A stretch of DNA of 64,000 nucleotides. Origin: Nitrososphaeria archaeon (GTDB lineage: Archaea; Thermoproteota; Nitrososphaeria; Nitrososphaerales; JAAOZN01). Location: contig JARVJZ010000005.1 in NCBI GenBank assembly GCA_029775855.1, positions 62,001 through 126,000 of the forward strand. Direction: 5' to 3'. The first letter of the stretch is position 1. Each line of letters starts with the position of its first letter. Position numbers and translations under genes: made by a program. The notes beneath the pieces were generated by a model. It ran no database searches. It was given only the letters and a program-made list of their open reading frames with translations, and was not told the DNA's origin. Positions 1 to 7,896 of the stretch are shown piece by piece.

Positions 1-1
1 C

Positions 2-724
2 CCCGCACTCCTCATAGAAGAAGATGACATACACCACCTTATCATCGCTGACCTACACATAGGGTTTGAAGAGCGGTTCAAGGCTGCTGGGGTTAAACTA
101 CGCCTCTCAACACAAGCCATGCTTAACGAAATCACAGAAATCTGCACACAGCAGAGAATCGATGAAATAATTATACTAGGCGATGTAAAGTTTACAGTAG
201 GAAGGGTTAGCGCATTAGAGCGCAGAGAGGTTCCTATCTTCTTAGAGCAGGTATCGAGATTAGCTAAAACAACAATTGTATTGGGAAACCACGACGGCAC
301 TCTTTCAACCCTTATACCTCGTGGAGTTTCTCTCCACACAGAGCCTCATATGATTATACGGGATATTTGCCTCCTTCACGGGCATACTAAGCTTCCAGAA
401 CTGCTTACAGATGTAAGTAGGGTTGTGATGGGGCATATACACCCAACCTATCTGAGAGAAGGTAGTGTGTTATCTGGTAAACATGTCTGGCTGGTGCTCA
501 AAGTTAGAAGAGAAGCCCTATGGAGCAAGCAGAGTGGAGTTATAGAGATCTATGTGTTGCCGCCTCTCAACAGGGAACTTTCATATGTGGGCTTCGCGGG
601 GAGAACGGGCAAGATCATATCACCAATCATAAGGAGAGCTTTGAAGGGTATATGTGATGCCTTGGTCTTAACGGTTGAAGGTGAAATAGTTGGTTATGTT
701 GACGCATTACCTTATGTCATCTAA
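2..724 (+). CDS. ICC-like metallophosphoesterase, 5' truncated by window edge
   Basis: The frame is open from base 2, so the ATG at 119 in the ORF track is internal and the real start lies outside the window. About 240 residues are visible. Calcineurin-like phosphoesterase motifs occur in order: DLHIGFE near the visible N-terminus, GDVK, GNHDGTL, LLHGHTK and GHIHPTY. This arrangement fits the archaeal COG1407 ICC-like phosphoesterases, which are predicted metal-dependent hydrolases of unsettled substrate. The residue after GDVK is Phe; I recall His there in relatives, so one motif may be altered. The gene converges on the DUF364 gene, overlapping it by four bases. Family call is firm; function is open. 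Confidence 0.85.
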   Translation, partial: PALLIEEDDIHHLIIADLHIGFEERFKAAGVKLRLSTQAMLNEITEICTQQRIDEIIILGDVKFTVGRVSALERREVPIFLEQVSRLAKTTIVLGNHDGTLSTLIPRGVSLHTEPHMIIRDICLLHGHTKLPELLTDVSRVVMGHIHPTYLREGSVLSGKHVWLVLKVRREALWSKQSGVIEIYVLPPLNRELSYVGFAGRTGKIISPIIRRALKGICDALVLTVEGEIVGYVDALPYVI

Positions 725-1461
725 CCTCGCTCAAAATATACTTTAACACTAGCTTTAAGCACATCATCAGCCCTACCCCTACTCTTAGAGAGAGAACTAC
801 AGCTGTCAATCTTAACTCCAGCGACTATATCAGCGCCTCTCTTAAAGAAGGGCTCAGGTGTCATACTTGAAGTAGGCCCAAGCACTATAACCTTCTCCGC
901 ACCTTTAGCCAGCTTCAAGTAGCGCTCTAACCCACCGTAAACTAGACAGGAGCCTGTAATCAAAACGATGTCTGCTCCACTCAACACTTCTTCAGCCTTC
1001 TCAGGCGGGTAAACACCCTTCATTTTCTTCCTTTCAACGATCTTCAGACTTTTAGCTGACTTAAAGCGCCAGAATATAGGCTTAAAGTAGCCTACAACAC
1101 CAACACGCTTACCTTTAAAATCAAGCGAGTCAAGCGGGTCGCCAACCTTAAACGGAGGCGTCGGCTTAAGCGCCCAAGTAAGTGCATTTAACGCTGCTAC
1201 ACCTACAGCCCTTCTTCCAGCGACCCTACTCATACATAGTTTAGCAGCATCCAACGGATCTCTCAGCGCCAATTTAGGTGCGGTCGGTGTTAAATCATAA
1301 GGATAATATGCAACCCCGCAGACTCCTGTTGAGAGTTCAAGCAGAAGGTATCTCTTAAGCACCAGCCAACCTTTAACTTCAACCCCCTCGATGCAGCGCC
1401 CCGCGATTATCTTAAATGCTTCATCAAGTATCAATGTAAAGTAAGGTCCTTCAGATATCAA
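721..1461 (-). CDS. DUF364 (putative heavy-metal chelation) protein
   Basis: 246 residues with a TTG start. The second half has a Rossmann-like DUF364 domain: RVGVVGYFKPI near residue 119, then ADIVLITGSCLVYGG and IVLGPTSSMTPEPFF. The N-terminal half matches the DUF4213 part (GVAALNALTWAL). The family has been proposed to chelate metals because of fold and gene context, but no reaction is established. It stands alone here, converging on the phosphoesterase gene and divergent from the ABC transporter operon across about 80 bases. The family call is good; a role in metal or organic-ligand metabolism is only inference. Confidence 0.8.
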   Translation of the reverse strand: MISEGPYFTLILDEAFKIIAGRCIEGVEVKGWLVLKRYLLLELSTGVCGVAYYPYDLTPTAPKLALRDPLDAAKLCMSRVAGRRAVGVAALNALTWALKPTPPFKVGDPLDSLDFKGKRVGVVGYFKPIFWRFKSAKSLKIVERKKMKGVYPPEKAEEVLSGADIVLITGSCLVYGGLERYLKLAKGAEKVIVLGPTSSMTPEPFFKRGADIVAGVKIDSCSSLSKSRGRADDVLKASVKVYFERG

Positions 1462-1507
1462 CTTAAATTTTTACTTAAACCGCTAATATTACGAATGCTC
1501 TGTCAAA

Positions 1508-1518
1508 AACTATTTAAA
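1508..1518 (+). promoter_or_regulatory. TATA-like box for the liv operon
   Basis: The A/T-rich stretch ACTATTTAAAG lies about 35 bases before the ATG at 1550. An archaeal TATA box here would start transcription roughly at 1540-1545. The mRNA would then be leaderless or nearly so, which fits the lack of a clear Shine-Dalgarno sequence before livK. Seen by eye only. Confidence 0.45.
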
Positions 1519-1549
1519 GTATACTGGATAACAGTTAGATGTGAATCTT

Positions 1550-2842
1550 ATGCTGAGTAGAAAACATAGAGGTCTATCAAACACTATAGCAGGCGCAGCT
1601 ATGATTATACTTCTTTTCATAGGTGTAGGCATAGGCTACGTTATACCAAGAGAAGCCCCAGTAGCCCAAACCATCACAGTAACAAATGTAGTGACACAGA
1701 CCGTAACTCAGACAAGAGTTGAAACAACAACCGCAACAGTGACTGCAACACAGCCCGCTACACCTATCAAGATAGGCTTTTCAGCCCCGTTAACAGGTGC
1801 AGGCGCTTTCTATGGGCAGCAGGCGCTATGGGGTGCACAGATGGCGGTCGATGAAATCAACGCCAGAGGTGGTGTGCTTAATAGGCAGCTTACATTAATA
1901 GCTGAAGATCATCGTGGTGTGCCTGCTGAGGCTGTGTCTACTGTCGAAAAGCTGATAAACGTAGATCAAGTCAGCGTGATAATAGGGACGTTCTTCAGTT
2001 CACCAACCTTGGCTGTTATGCCTATCGTGGCTAAGGCTGGTGTTCCGCTATTCTCACCCGTATCTTCAAGTCCTCTAATATATAATCAGACTGGTGTTCA
2101 GGGGAATAAATGGGTCTTCAAGACAAACCCTAGTGACACTCTGATGGTTAGAGCTTTGGCCAAGTTTATGTTCGATGTTAAAGGCTATAAGAGTGTCAGC
2201 TTAGTTGCAGAAGATACAGACTTCGGTAGGGGTATAGTAAACACGCTCGAAGCAGAAGCTGGTAAATACGGTGTGAAGGTGCTCTCCAAAGACTTTGTGG
2301 AGCAAGGAGCCAAAGACTTTACAGCAGTGCTCACCAAGATTAGGGGTTTGAAGCCTGATGTCATAGGGCTTGGCATCACGGGCACGGCGCAGATCGAACT
2401 TATTGTGAAGCAGAGCAAGGAATTAGGGGTAAAGATACCGTTGAGTGGTAGATATGACATCTTCGCACCTGAGCTAAAACCATACATAGAGGCTGGAGAA
2501 GCAGAGGGCTTCAACACTGTTACACCATACTCGCCACTATTTGAGGGAGGCAGAAACCCAGAGTTCGTTAAATCGTTTAAGGCTAGAACTGGGCAAGACC
2601 CGCACTGGAATGCTTTCTTAGCATACGAATGCGTCTATGTTGTAGCTAAAGCTATTCAGAAAGCTGGCTCATCTGATAGAGCTGCGATAAGGAATGCTGC
2701 TGAAGGCTTGGAATACGATTCAGTGACAGGGTTAAAACTCAAATTCGACGAAAACAACCATATGTTCCCATACTGCTACATCATCGAGGTCAAAGACAAG
2801 AAGTTCAACCTTCAAGTGATTGAAACCGCTGCTCTAAAGTAG
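1550..2842 (+). CDS. livK: Branched-chain amino acid/amide-type ABC transporter substrate-binding protein
   Basis: About 430 residues of a type I periplasmic-binding fold (LivK/AmiC type): PIKIGFSAPLTGAGAFYGQQ near residue 75, AVDEINARGG, and the ligand-pocket region IIGTFFSSPT. The N-terminus reads RKHRG, then LSNTIAGAAMIILLFIGVGIGYVI, then a Thr/Val-rich linker. A basic stretch plus Gly directly before the hydrophobic segment resembles an archaeal class III (prepilin-type) signal rather than a lipobox. The ATG at 1550 is preferred to the GTG at 1541 because of the TATA spacing. It is the first gene of a five-gene operon. The ligand (Leu/Ile/Val, urea or another amide) cannot be told from sequence. 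Confidence 0.9.
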   Translation: MLSRKHRGLSNTIAGAAMIILLFIGVGIGYVIPREAPVAQTITVTNVVTQTVTQTRVETTTATVTATQPATPIKIGFSAPLTGAGAFYGQQALWGAQMAVDEINARGGVLNRQLTLIAEDHRGVPAEAVSTVEKLINVDQVSVIIGTFFSSPTLAVMPIVAKAGVPLFSPVSSSPLIYNQTGVQGNKWVFKTNPSDTLMVRALAKFMFDVKGYKSVSLVAEDTDFGRGIVNTLEAEAGKYGVKVLSKDFVEQGAKDFTAVLTKIRGLKPDVIGLGITGTAQIELIVKQSKELGVKIPLSGRYDIFAPELKPYIEAGEAEGFNTVTPYSPLFEGGRNPEFVKSFKARTGQDPHWNAFLAYECVYVVAKAIQKAGSSDRAAIRNAAEGLEYDSVTGLKLKFDENNHMFPYCYIIEVKDKKFNLQVIETAALK

Positions 2843-2847
2843 CAGCT

Positions 2848-2863
2848 CCCCCTTTTTTTATTT
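2848..2863 (+). terminator. Poly-T tract after livK
   Basis: CCCCCTTTTTTTATTT directly follows the livK stop. Archaeal RNA polymerase can terminate or pause at T-runs without a hairpin. Partial termination here would leave the binding protein in excess over the membrane subunits, a common need in such operons. This is inference from the T-run alone. Confidence 0.4.
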
Positions 2864-2864
2864 A

Positions 2865-3752
2865 GTGAGAAACTTGTCTGCTGAAATAATATTCACTCAA
2901 CATCTTGTAAACGGTCTACTCTTAAGCGGCATATACGGTTTAGTAGCCGTAGGACTTACTTTAATCTATGGTGTGCTAGAGATAGTCAACTTTGCACACG
3001 GCGAGTTCTACATGCTCGGCGCATACCTCACATTTATAGCCTCTGCTTGGCTCGGACTACCGTATTATGCGAGCGTCATCTTAGCAGTCCTGTCTTCAGC
3101 TTTTATCGCTCTAATAGTTGAGAGAGGTGCGATAAGACCGATTGTAGAAAGGTCTTTTGAAAGTAAGGTGCTCAGCACCTTCGCAATCTCAATGATCTTA
3201 GCGAATGCGGTGCTCCTACTTTTTACAGCAACACCACGAACTGTAAGAACCGGCATAGCTGGCACCATCGAGTTTGCTGGCGTATTTTTTAGCGTTGAGC
3301 GTGTCGTGGCTCTGCTTACAGGCTACTTAGCTTTCTTGGCTTTACATATGTTTCTTCAGAGAACGAGGTTGGGTAAGGCTATTCGGGCGGTTGCTCAGAA
3401 TAGGGATGCGTGTTATGTTGTTGGTATAGATCTTCATAAGATGGCTCGCTTAACGTTTGCGTTAGGTATAGGTTTGGCTGGGTTGGCGGGTGCTCTTATC
3501 GCACCTATCTTCTCTATTGAGCCGAGCATGGGTCAAGCTGTTGTTTTGAAGGCTTTTGCCATAGTTATTGTTGGCGGCTTTGGTAGTGTGAAAGGTGCAG
3601 CTTTAGCTGCTCTAATAGTGGGTTTAGGTGAGAGCTTGGTTGGAGGTTATGTTTCAGCTACGCTGAAGGATGGTTTAGCCTTCCTCATAATCATACTCGT
3701 ATTAATCATTAGGCCCCAAGGTATCTTTGGTAGAGCGACTAGGGTGCTTTAG
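2865..3752 (+). CDS. livH: Branched-chain amino acid ABC transporter permease LivH
   Basis: 295 residues, GTG start 22 bases after livK. It is strongly hydrophobic with about eight membrane segments. Family signatures are ALGLIYGVLEIVNFAHGEFYM-like text near residue 30 and the ABC-interacting region RAVAQNRDACYVVGIDL near residue 175. The C-terminus ends in the usual LIIRPQGIFG. It should form the heterodimeric membrane channel with LivM. The operon position (K-H-M-G-F) is the classical order, and the next gene begins one base after this stop. Confidence 0.92.
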   Translation: MRNLSAEIIFTQHLVNGLLLSGIYGLVAVGLTLIYGVLEIVNFAHGEFYMLGAYLTFIASAWLGLPYYASVILAVLSSAFIALIVERGAIRPIVERSFESKVLSTFAISMILANAVLLLFTATPRTVRTGIAGTIEFAGVFFSVERVVALLTGYLAFLALHMFLQRTRLGKAIRAVAQNRDACYVVGIDLHKMARLTFALGIGLAGLAGALIAPIFSIEPSMGQAVVLKAFAIVIVGGFGSVKGAALAALIVGLGESLVGGYVSATLKDGLAFLIIILVLIIRPQGIFGRATRVL

Positions 3753-3753
3753 T

Positions 3754-4746
3754 ATGGCTTTCCGCTTAGACGCAAAGAAGGTAGGAAGGCTGACGCTCTA
3801 TTGTGCTGTAGTTGTGGCGGTTCTCATAGTGCCATTCTTTATCCAATCACCTTACATCTTACACATCCTAATTTTAGCCGGAATCTACCTTATATTGGCT
3901 CAGAGCCTTAACCTTATGCTTGGTTATGTGGGTTTTCTCTCTCTGGCTCAAACAGCCTTCTTCGGAATAGGGGCATATACATCAACCATCTTAACCGTAT
4001 CTTATAAGCAGCCGTTCTGGATTGGGCTTCTACTAGCCATAATCTTTCCCTCAATTATCGCTGCGGTTGTAGGCATACCCTTCCTAAGGCTCTCTAGGCA
4101 CTCATTCGTTATATCGACTTTAGGGTTCTTGCTTATCTGTTGGCTCATTGCTAGAAATTGGGTTGAAGTGACTAGAGGACCCTTAGGTATACCCGGCATA
4201 CCTTCTCCAACTCTCAACCTATTTGGTGTTTTGGAGCTCGACTTTTCAAGCAGACCAGCTTACTACATGCTTGTGATGCTCTTAGTTTTAATCATAATCT
4301 TATTCCTAATTAAACTGGTAAATTCACGTATAGGTAGAGCGTTTATCGCCATAAGGGAGGATGAGGCTTTGGCGCAGTCTGTAGGGATAAATACCTTAAA
4401 GTATAAGTTGGTTGCCTTCTCAATATCAGCTGCTATAGCTGGTGTAGCTGGAAGCCTCTTCGCCCACTACATAACTTTTCTTGATCCAACAGTATTCGAG
4501 TTTTATAACCTTGAGAATATTCTAGTGATAACTTTAGTGGGAGGCTCAGGCACTGTAGGTGGACCTATATTGGGCTCAATAATATTTACAATCCTACCTG
4601 AGGCTTTAAGGGTTGCTAAGGAGTTTAGGCTGATTGTTTATGGCGTCATACTGCTCTTTACAGTCCTTTTGATGCCTGAGGGCATAGGTGGTCGATTCAA
4701 AGCATATATGCACAAAAGAAGGTTAAAGGGGGTTTACGCATCTTGA
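3754..4746 (+). CDS. livM: Branched-chain amino acid ABC transporter permease LivM
   Basis: 330 residues from the ATG at 3754. The ORF track starts at an upstream TTG inside livH, but the ATG right after the livH stop is the better choice. The protein is hydrophobic with the LivM signatures LNLMLGYVGFLSLAQTAFFGIGAY near residue 45 and the cytoplasmic coupling loop AFIAIREDEALAQSVGI near 205. It pairs with LivH. Its stop overlaps the TTG start of livG, which suggests translational coupling. Confidence 0.92.
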   Translation: MAFRLDAKKVGRLTLYCAVVVAVLIVPFFIQSPYILHILILAGIYLILAQSLNLMLGYVGFLSLAQTAFFGIGAYTSTILTVSYKQPFWIGLLLAIIFPSIIAAVVGIPFLRLSRHSFVISTLGFLLICWLIARNWVEVTRGPLGIPGIPSPTLNLFGVLELDFSSRPAYYMLVMLLVLIIILFLIKLVNSRIGRAFIAIREDEALAQSVGINTLKYKLVAFSISAAIAGVAGSLFAHYITFLDPTVFEFYNLENILVITLVGGSGTVGGPILGSIIFTILPEALRVAKEFRLIVYGVILLFTVLLMPEGIGGRFKAYMHKRRLKGVYAS

Positions 4747-5498
4747 GCCTATTAAAGACCGAAGGCGTAGTGAAGAAGTTCTACGGTTTGGTTGCGGTAG
4801 ACCAAGTAGATCTAGAAATTAATGAAGGGGAAATAGTTGGACTCATAGGCCCGAATGGCTCAGGCAAAACTACATTATTTGACTGCATAACAGGTTTCCT
4901 TAAAGTGGATGCTGGGCGTGTATTATTCAAAGACAAGGACATAACCAACAAGATGCCTTATGAAATATCCCTGCTGGGCATTTCAAGAACCTTTCAGAAT
5001 GCTCGCCTCTTCCTCAAGCTGACAGTTGAACAAAACATGATGATAGCCATCCAACAACATCAACGTATATCGTCTTTAAGCGCCCTAGCATCAAGGAGGA
5101 AGGTTAAGGAACTAGAGAGGGAGGCTTCTGAGCGCGCTGATGCTCTGCTTAAACTTGTGGGGTTAGATAGGTTAAGCCAAGAGTATGCTGGCAACTTATC
5201 TTATGGGCAAAGGAAGCTCTTGAGCTTCGCTATGGCTCTCATACCATATCCTAAACTAGTTTTGCTTGATGAGCCTGCTGCTGCGGTTAACCCTACTATG
5301 ATAGAGAAGACGAAGGTTCTCATAAAGGAGCTTAACCGCAAGGGTCTAACCTTCTTCATAATAGAGCATAATATGGAGGTTATAATGAACATATGCGATA
5401 GAGTCATCGTGCTCAACCACGGGGTAAAGATTGCTGACGGAGCCCCAGACGAAGTTAGAGCCAACCCTAAAGTTATAGAAGCGTATCTGGGTGAATGA
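4743..5498 (+). CDS. livG: Branched-chain amino acid ABC transporter ATPase LivG
   Basis: 251 residues, TTG start overlapping the livM stop. Walker A is GPNGSGKTTLF near residue 37. The signature motif is the LivG-type variant LSYGQRKLL, and Walker B is LVLLDEPAAAVNP followed by the His switch IEHNME. The Ala-Ala-Val-Asn-Pro D-loop form is typical of the LivG branch. It works as an ATPase heterodimer with LivF to power uptake. Confidence 0.92.
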   Translation: MSLLKTEGVVKKFYGLVAVDQVDLEINEGEIVGLIGPNGSGKTTLFDCITGFLKVDAGRVLFKDKDITNKMPYEISLLGISRTFQNARLFLKLTVEQNMMIAIQQHQRISSLSALASRRKVKELEREASERADALLKLVGLDRLSQEYAGNLSYGQRKLLSFAMALIPYPKLVLLDEPAAAVNPTMIEKTKVLIKELNRKGLTFFIIEHNMEVIMNICDRVIVLNHGVKIADGAPDEVRANPKVIEAYLGE

Positions 5499-5499
5499 T

Positions 5500-6213
5500 A
5501 TGCGTAAAACACTTCTGAAGATCGAAGGGTTATCCTCTGGCTACGGTGGCATTGACATACTGAAGGATGTCTCCTTTGAAGTAAAGGAATTTGAAGTAGC
5601 TTGTATAATAGGGCCTAACGGCGCAGGCAAATCTACCTTAATAAAGACTGTATATGGACTACTGAAGCCGTCATCAGGAAAGATCACCTTTAAAGACGAA
5701 GACATAACAGGCTTGAGCCCCTTAAACATATTAAAGAAAGGAATCTCATATCTTCCTCAAGGCAGAGCAATCTTCCCACTTATGACTGTTCAAGAGAATC
5801 TGGAGATGGGCGTATTTAGCAGAAGAGACACAAAAATAAAAGAGGACATAGCAAAGATCTATGACAAGTTCCCTATTTTAAAAGAGCGGCGAAACCAGTT
5901 GGCTGGAAACTTGAGCGGCGGAGAGCAGCAGATACTCGCCATCGCTATGGCGCTTTTACTATCTCCCACGCTTATGATGCTGGATGAGCCTTCGCTTGGG
6001 CTTTCACCACAGAGTATGAGTATAATCTTTGAGACTATAAAGGCACTTAATAAAGATGGAATAACGCTGCTTATGGTTGAGCAGAATGCGAAGAAGGCTC
6101 TTCAGCTGGCAGACCACGCAATAGTGCTTGAGCTTGGAAGAAAGAGGTTTGAAGGTAGTGGGCAGGAGGTTCTATCTAATCCTGAGCTTAAGAAGCTTTA
6201 TCTAGGTGGTTAG
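5500..6213 (+). CDS. livF: Branched-chain amino acid ABC transporter ATPase LivF
   Basis: About 237 residues from the ATG at 5500; a GTG at 5491 overlapping livG is an alternative. Walker A is GPNGAGKSTLIK, the LivF hallmark YLPQGRAIFP follows, then signature LSGGEQQ, Walker B LMMLDEPSLGLSP and switch MVEQNAKK. It is the last gene of the operon and converges on the UPF0104 gene with a four-base overlap. Confidence 0.92.
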   Translation: MRKTLLKIEGLSSGYGGIDILKDVSFEVKEFEVACIIGPNGAGKSTLIKTVYGLLKPSSGKITFKDEDITGLSPLNILKKGISYLPQGRAIFPLMTVQENLEMGVFSRRDTKIKEDIAKIYDKFPILKERRNQLAGNLSGGEQQILAIAMALLLSPTLMMLDEPSLGLSPQSMSIIFETIKALNKDGITLLMVEQNAKKALQLADHAIVLELGRKRFEGSGQEVLSNPELKKLYLGG

Positions 6214-7226
6214 AGTCTGTTAAGATCCTTGCTTTTTATATTCTTACTTATAAGTTCTTTATAGCTGAGCGCCGCTAAAGAAGCCCCGCATATCGTTAAC
6301 GGTAGATGATATGTTACGATTCTCCAAGCGATTACCTTAGCCCAGCTGCTCAAGCCTAATATATTTGCTGCAAAGTATTTCATCGTTAACTCTGATATAC
6401 CTGAGCCCCCCAGCGTGATAGGCATGTTTCCTACTACAAGTGAAATGTAGAATCCACTTATGGAGAGCAGCAGCCCATTTAGGTTAGGTGCGCCGCCCAC
6501 AATAAAATAGGTTACAGCACCGCTTAGCAAGATCATTAGTAATGTGCAAGCTGCTGCTCCTAAAGCTCGTTTAACCGTGAAGACACTTCTGAGGCTGCTT
6601 GCTGAGTTATGGTATGAGAGTAAGGTCTGCTCTAAAGATCTTACTATCCTTGCACCCCGCTCTACACCTAAAAGACGGCTGATTGAATTAAGAAGCCAAG
6701 TAGGTAGGCAAATAACTTTCTTCCTCGAGTAGATAAAGATGAAAGTAAAAAAGGCAGTAGTCCCGGTTGAGATTAAAGCGGACAATAAGGCTAGCAAGTA
6801 TTCACCAATCATAACCAAGTAGTAAGTTGAAATATAGATCACCAAAGCTGTTGAAGCTACATCAAAATAGATCTCTAAGAAGACAAGCCAAGCAGCTTTA
6901 CCGAGCTCCACATTCTTAGCCTTCAACCAAGCGATTCGAACCGCTTCTCCACCAACAAAGGTTGGTGTGGTTAAACTCACGAACTCAGATGAAATCCTCG
7001 CTAACACGCTGCTTAAAACGCTTCTATGGGTTAAGCCGCTTGTCAATATGTGAAAGCGAATCCCCTGCGTGATCAGCCTTAAAACCACCAAGCTGCCGGA
7101 CGCTAATAATGTTGCCACCTCTAAAGAGGCTACATCTTCAAACCTAACGCCGAAGAGCAGAGAATAGAGAATGATGAAGCCTATGCTTAAAGCGATAGCT
7201 GCTGGCGTAGCCTTCGCAAGCTTCAA
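6210..7226 (-). CDS. UPF0104 / LPG-synthase-TM-like membrane protein
   Basis: 338 residues, TTG start, about eight to nine hydrophobic segments. The patterns FVSLTTPTFVGGEAVRIAWL near residue 90 and LVVGNMPITLGGSGISE near 270 are those of the lysylphosphatidylglycerol-synthase transmembrane region / UPF0104 family (AglD-like flippase-related proteins). Archaeal members are suspected to act in lipid or glycan transfer across the membrane. It lies 13 bases behind leuD on the same strand and may be co-transcribed, though no functional link is evident. Confidence 0.8.
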   Translation of the reverse strand: MKLAKATPAAIALSIGFIILYSLLFGVRFEDVASLEVATLLASGSLVVLRLITQGIRFHILTSGLTHRSVLSSVLARISSEFVSLTTPTFVGGEAVRIAWLKAKNVELGKAAWLVFLEIYFDVASTALVIYISTYYLVMIGEYLLALLSALISTGTTAFFTFIFIYSRKKVICLPTWLLNSISRLLGVERGARIVRSLEQTLLSYHNSASSLRSVFTVKRALGAAACTLLMILLSGAVTYFIVGGAPNLNGLLLSISGFYISLVVGNMPITLGGSGISELTMKYFAANILGLSSWAKVIAWRIVTYHLPLTICGASLAALSYKELISKNIKSKDLNRL

Positions 7227-7239
7227 ATCTAAGACTACT

Positions 7240-7884
7240 CTAACCGCTCTGACTAGTCTTCTTAGGAGAAGGTTTCGCAGGTATAACCCAAGGGCGTGCA
7301 GTTTTCATCTTAGCTTCATACTCAGCGATCTTAGACTCGTGTTTGAGCGTCAGTCCTATATCGTCTAAACCCTCCAGCAGCCTATCTTTGATGAACTTTG
7401 GTATCTCAAATCTATATTCTAAGCCAGAAGGTTCTGAAACCTTCTGCGCCTCCAAGTCTACAGTCAAATAAAGGGTGCCTTCTGTTGCTCTCTTCATGAT
7501 GGTATCAATCTCGTCTGGCTTCAAGGTTATCAGCAGAAGACCGTTCTTGTAGGCGTTGCTGTAGAAGATGTCTGCAAAGCTCTCAGCTATTACCGTTTTT
7601 ATTCCATAGTCAAGAAGCGCCCATACAGCGTGCTCCCTTGAGCTTCCGCATCCGAAGTTTGATCTGGTGACAAGTATGGATGCCTTCTTATATTGAGACT
7701 GGTTTAATACGAAGTCCGCTTTAGGTTCACCGCGTTCATCAAAGCGCCAGTTGAAGAAGAGGTAGTTGCCGAAACCTTTACGCTCTATCAGCTTAAGAAA
7801 CTGCTTCGGTATAATCTGGTCTGTGTCTACATCACGCCTATCAAGAGGCGCGACCAATCCAGTAAAGGTCTTAAAAGGATGCAT
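7240..7884 (-). CDS. leuD: 3-isopropylmalate dehydratase small subunit, bacterial type
   Basis: 214 residues from the ATG at 7884, preceded by GGAG eight bases upstream; the ORF track begins three codons earlier at a GTG lying inside that ribosome-binding site. Key text: DRRDVDTDQIIPKQFLK near residue 18 and FGCGSSREHAVWAL near residue 77. With LeuC it isomerises 2-isopropylmalate to 3-isopropylmalate in leucine synthesis. At over 200 residues it matches the bacterial LeuD class, whereas archaeal LeuD/HacB proteins are nearer 165 residues. It is translationally adjacent to leuC. Confidence 0.93.
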   Translation of the reverse strand: MHPFKTFTGLVAPLDRRDVDTDQIIPKQFLKLIERKGFGNYLFFNWRFDERGEPKADFVLNQSQYKKASILVTRSNFGCGSSREHAVWALLDYGIKTVIAESFADIFYSNAYKNGLLLITLKPDEIDTIMKRATEGTLYLTVDLEAQKVSEPSGLEYRFEIPKFIKDRLLEGLDDIGLTLKHESKIAEYEAKMKTARPWVIPAKPSPKKTSQSG

Positions 7885-7896
7885 ATTCAACACTCC

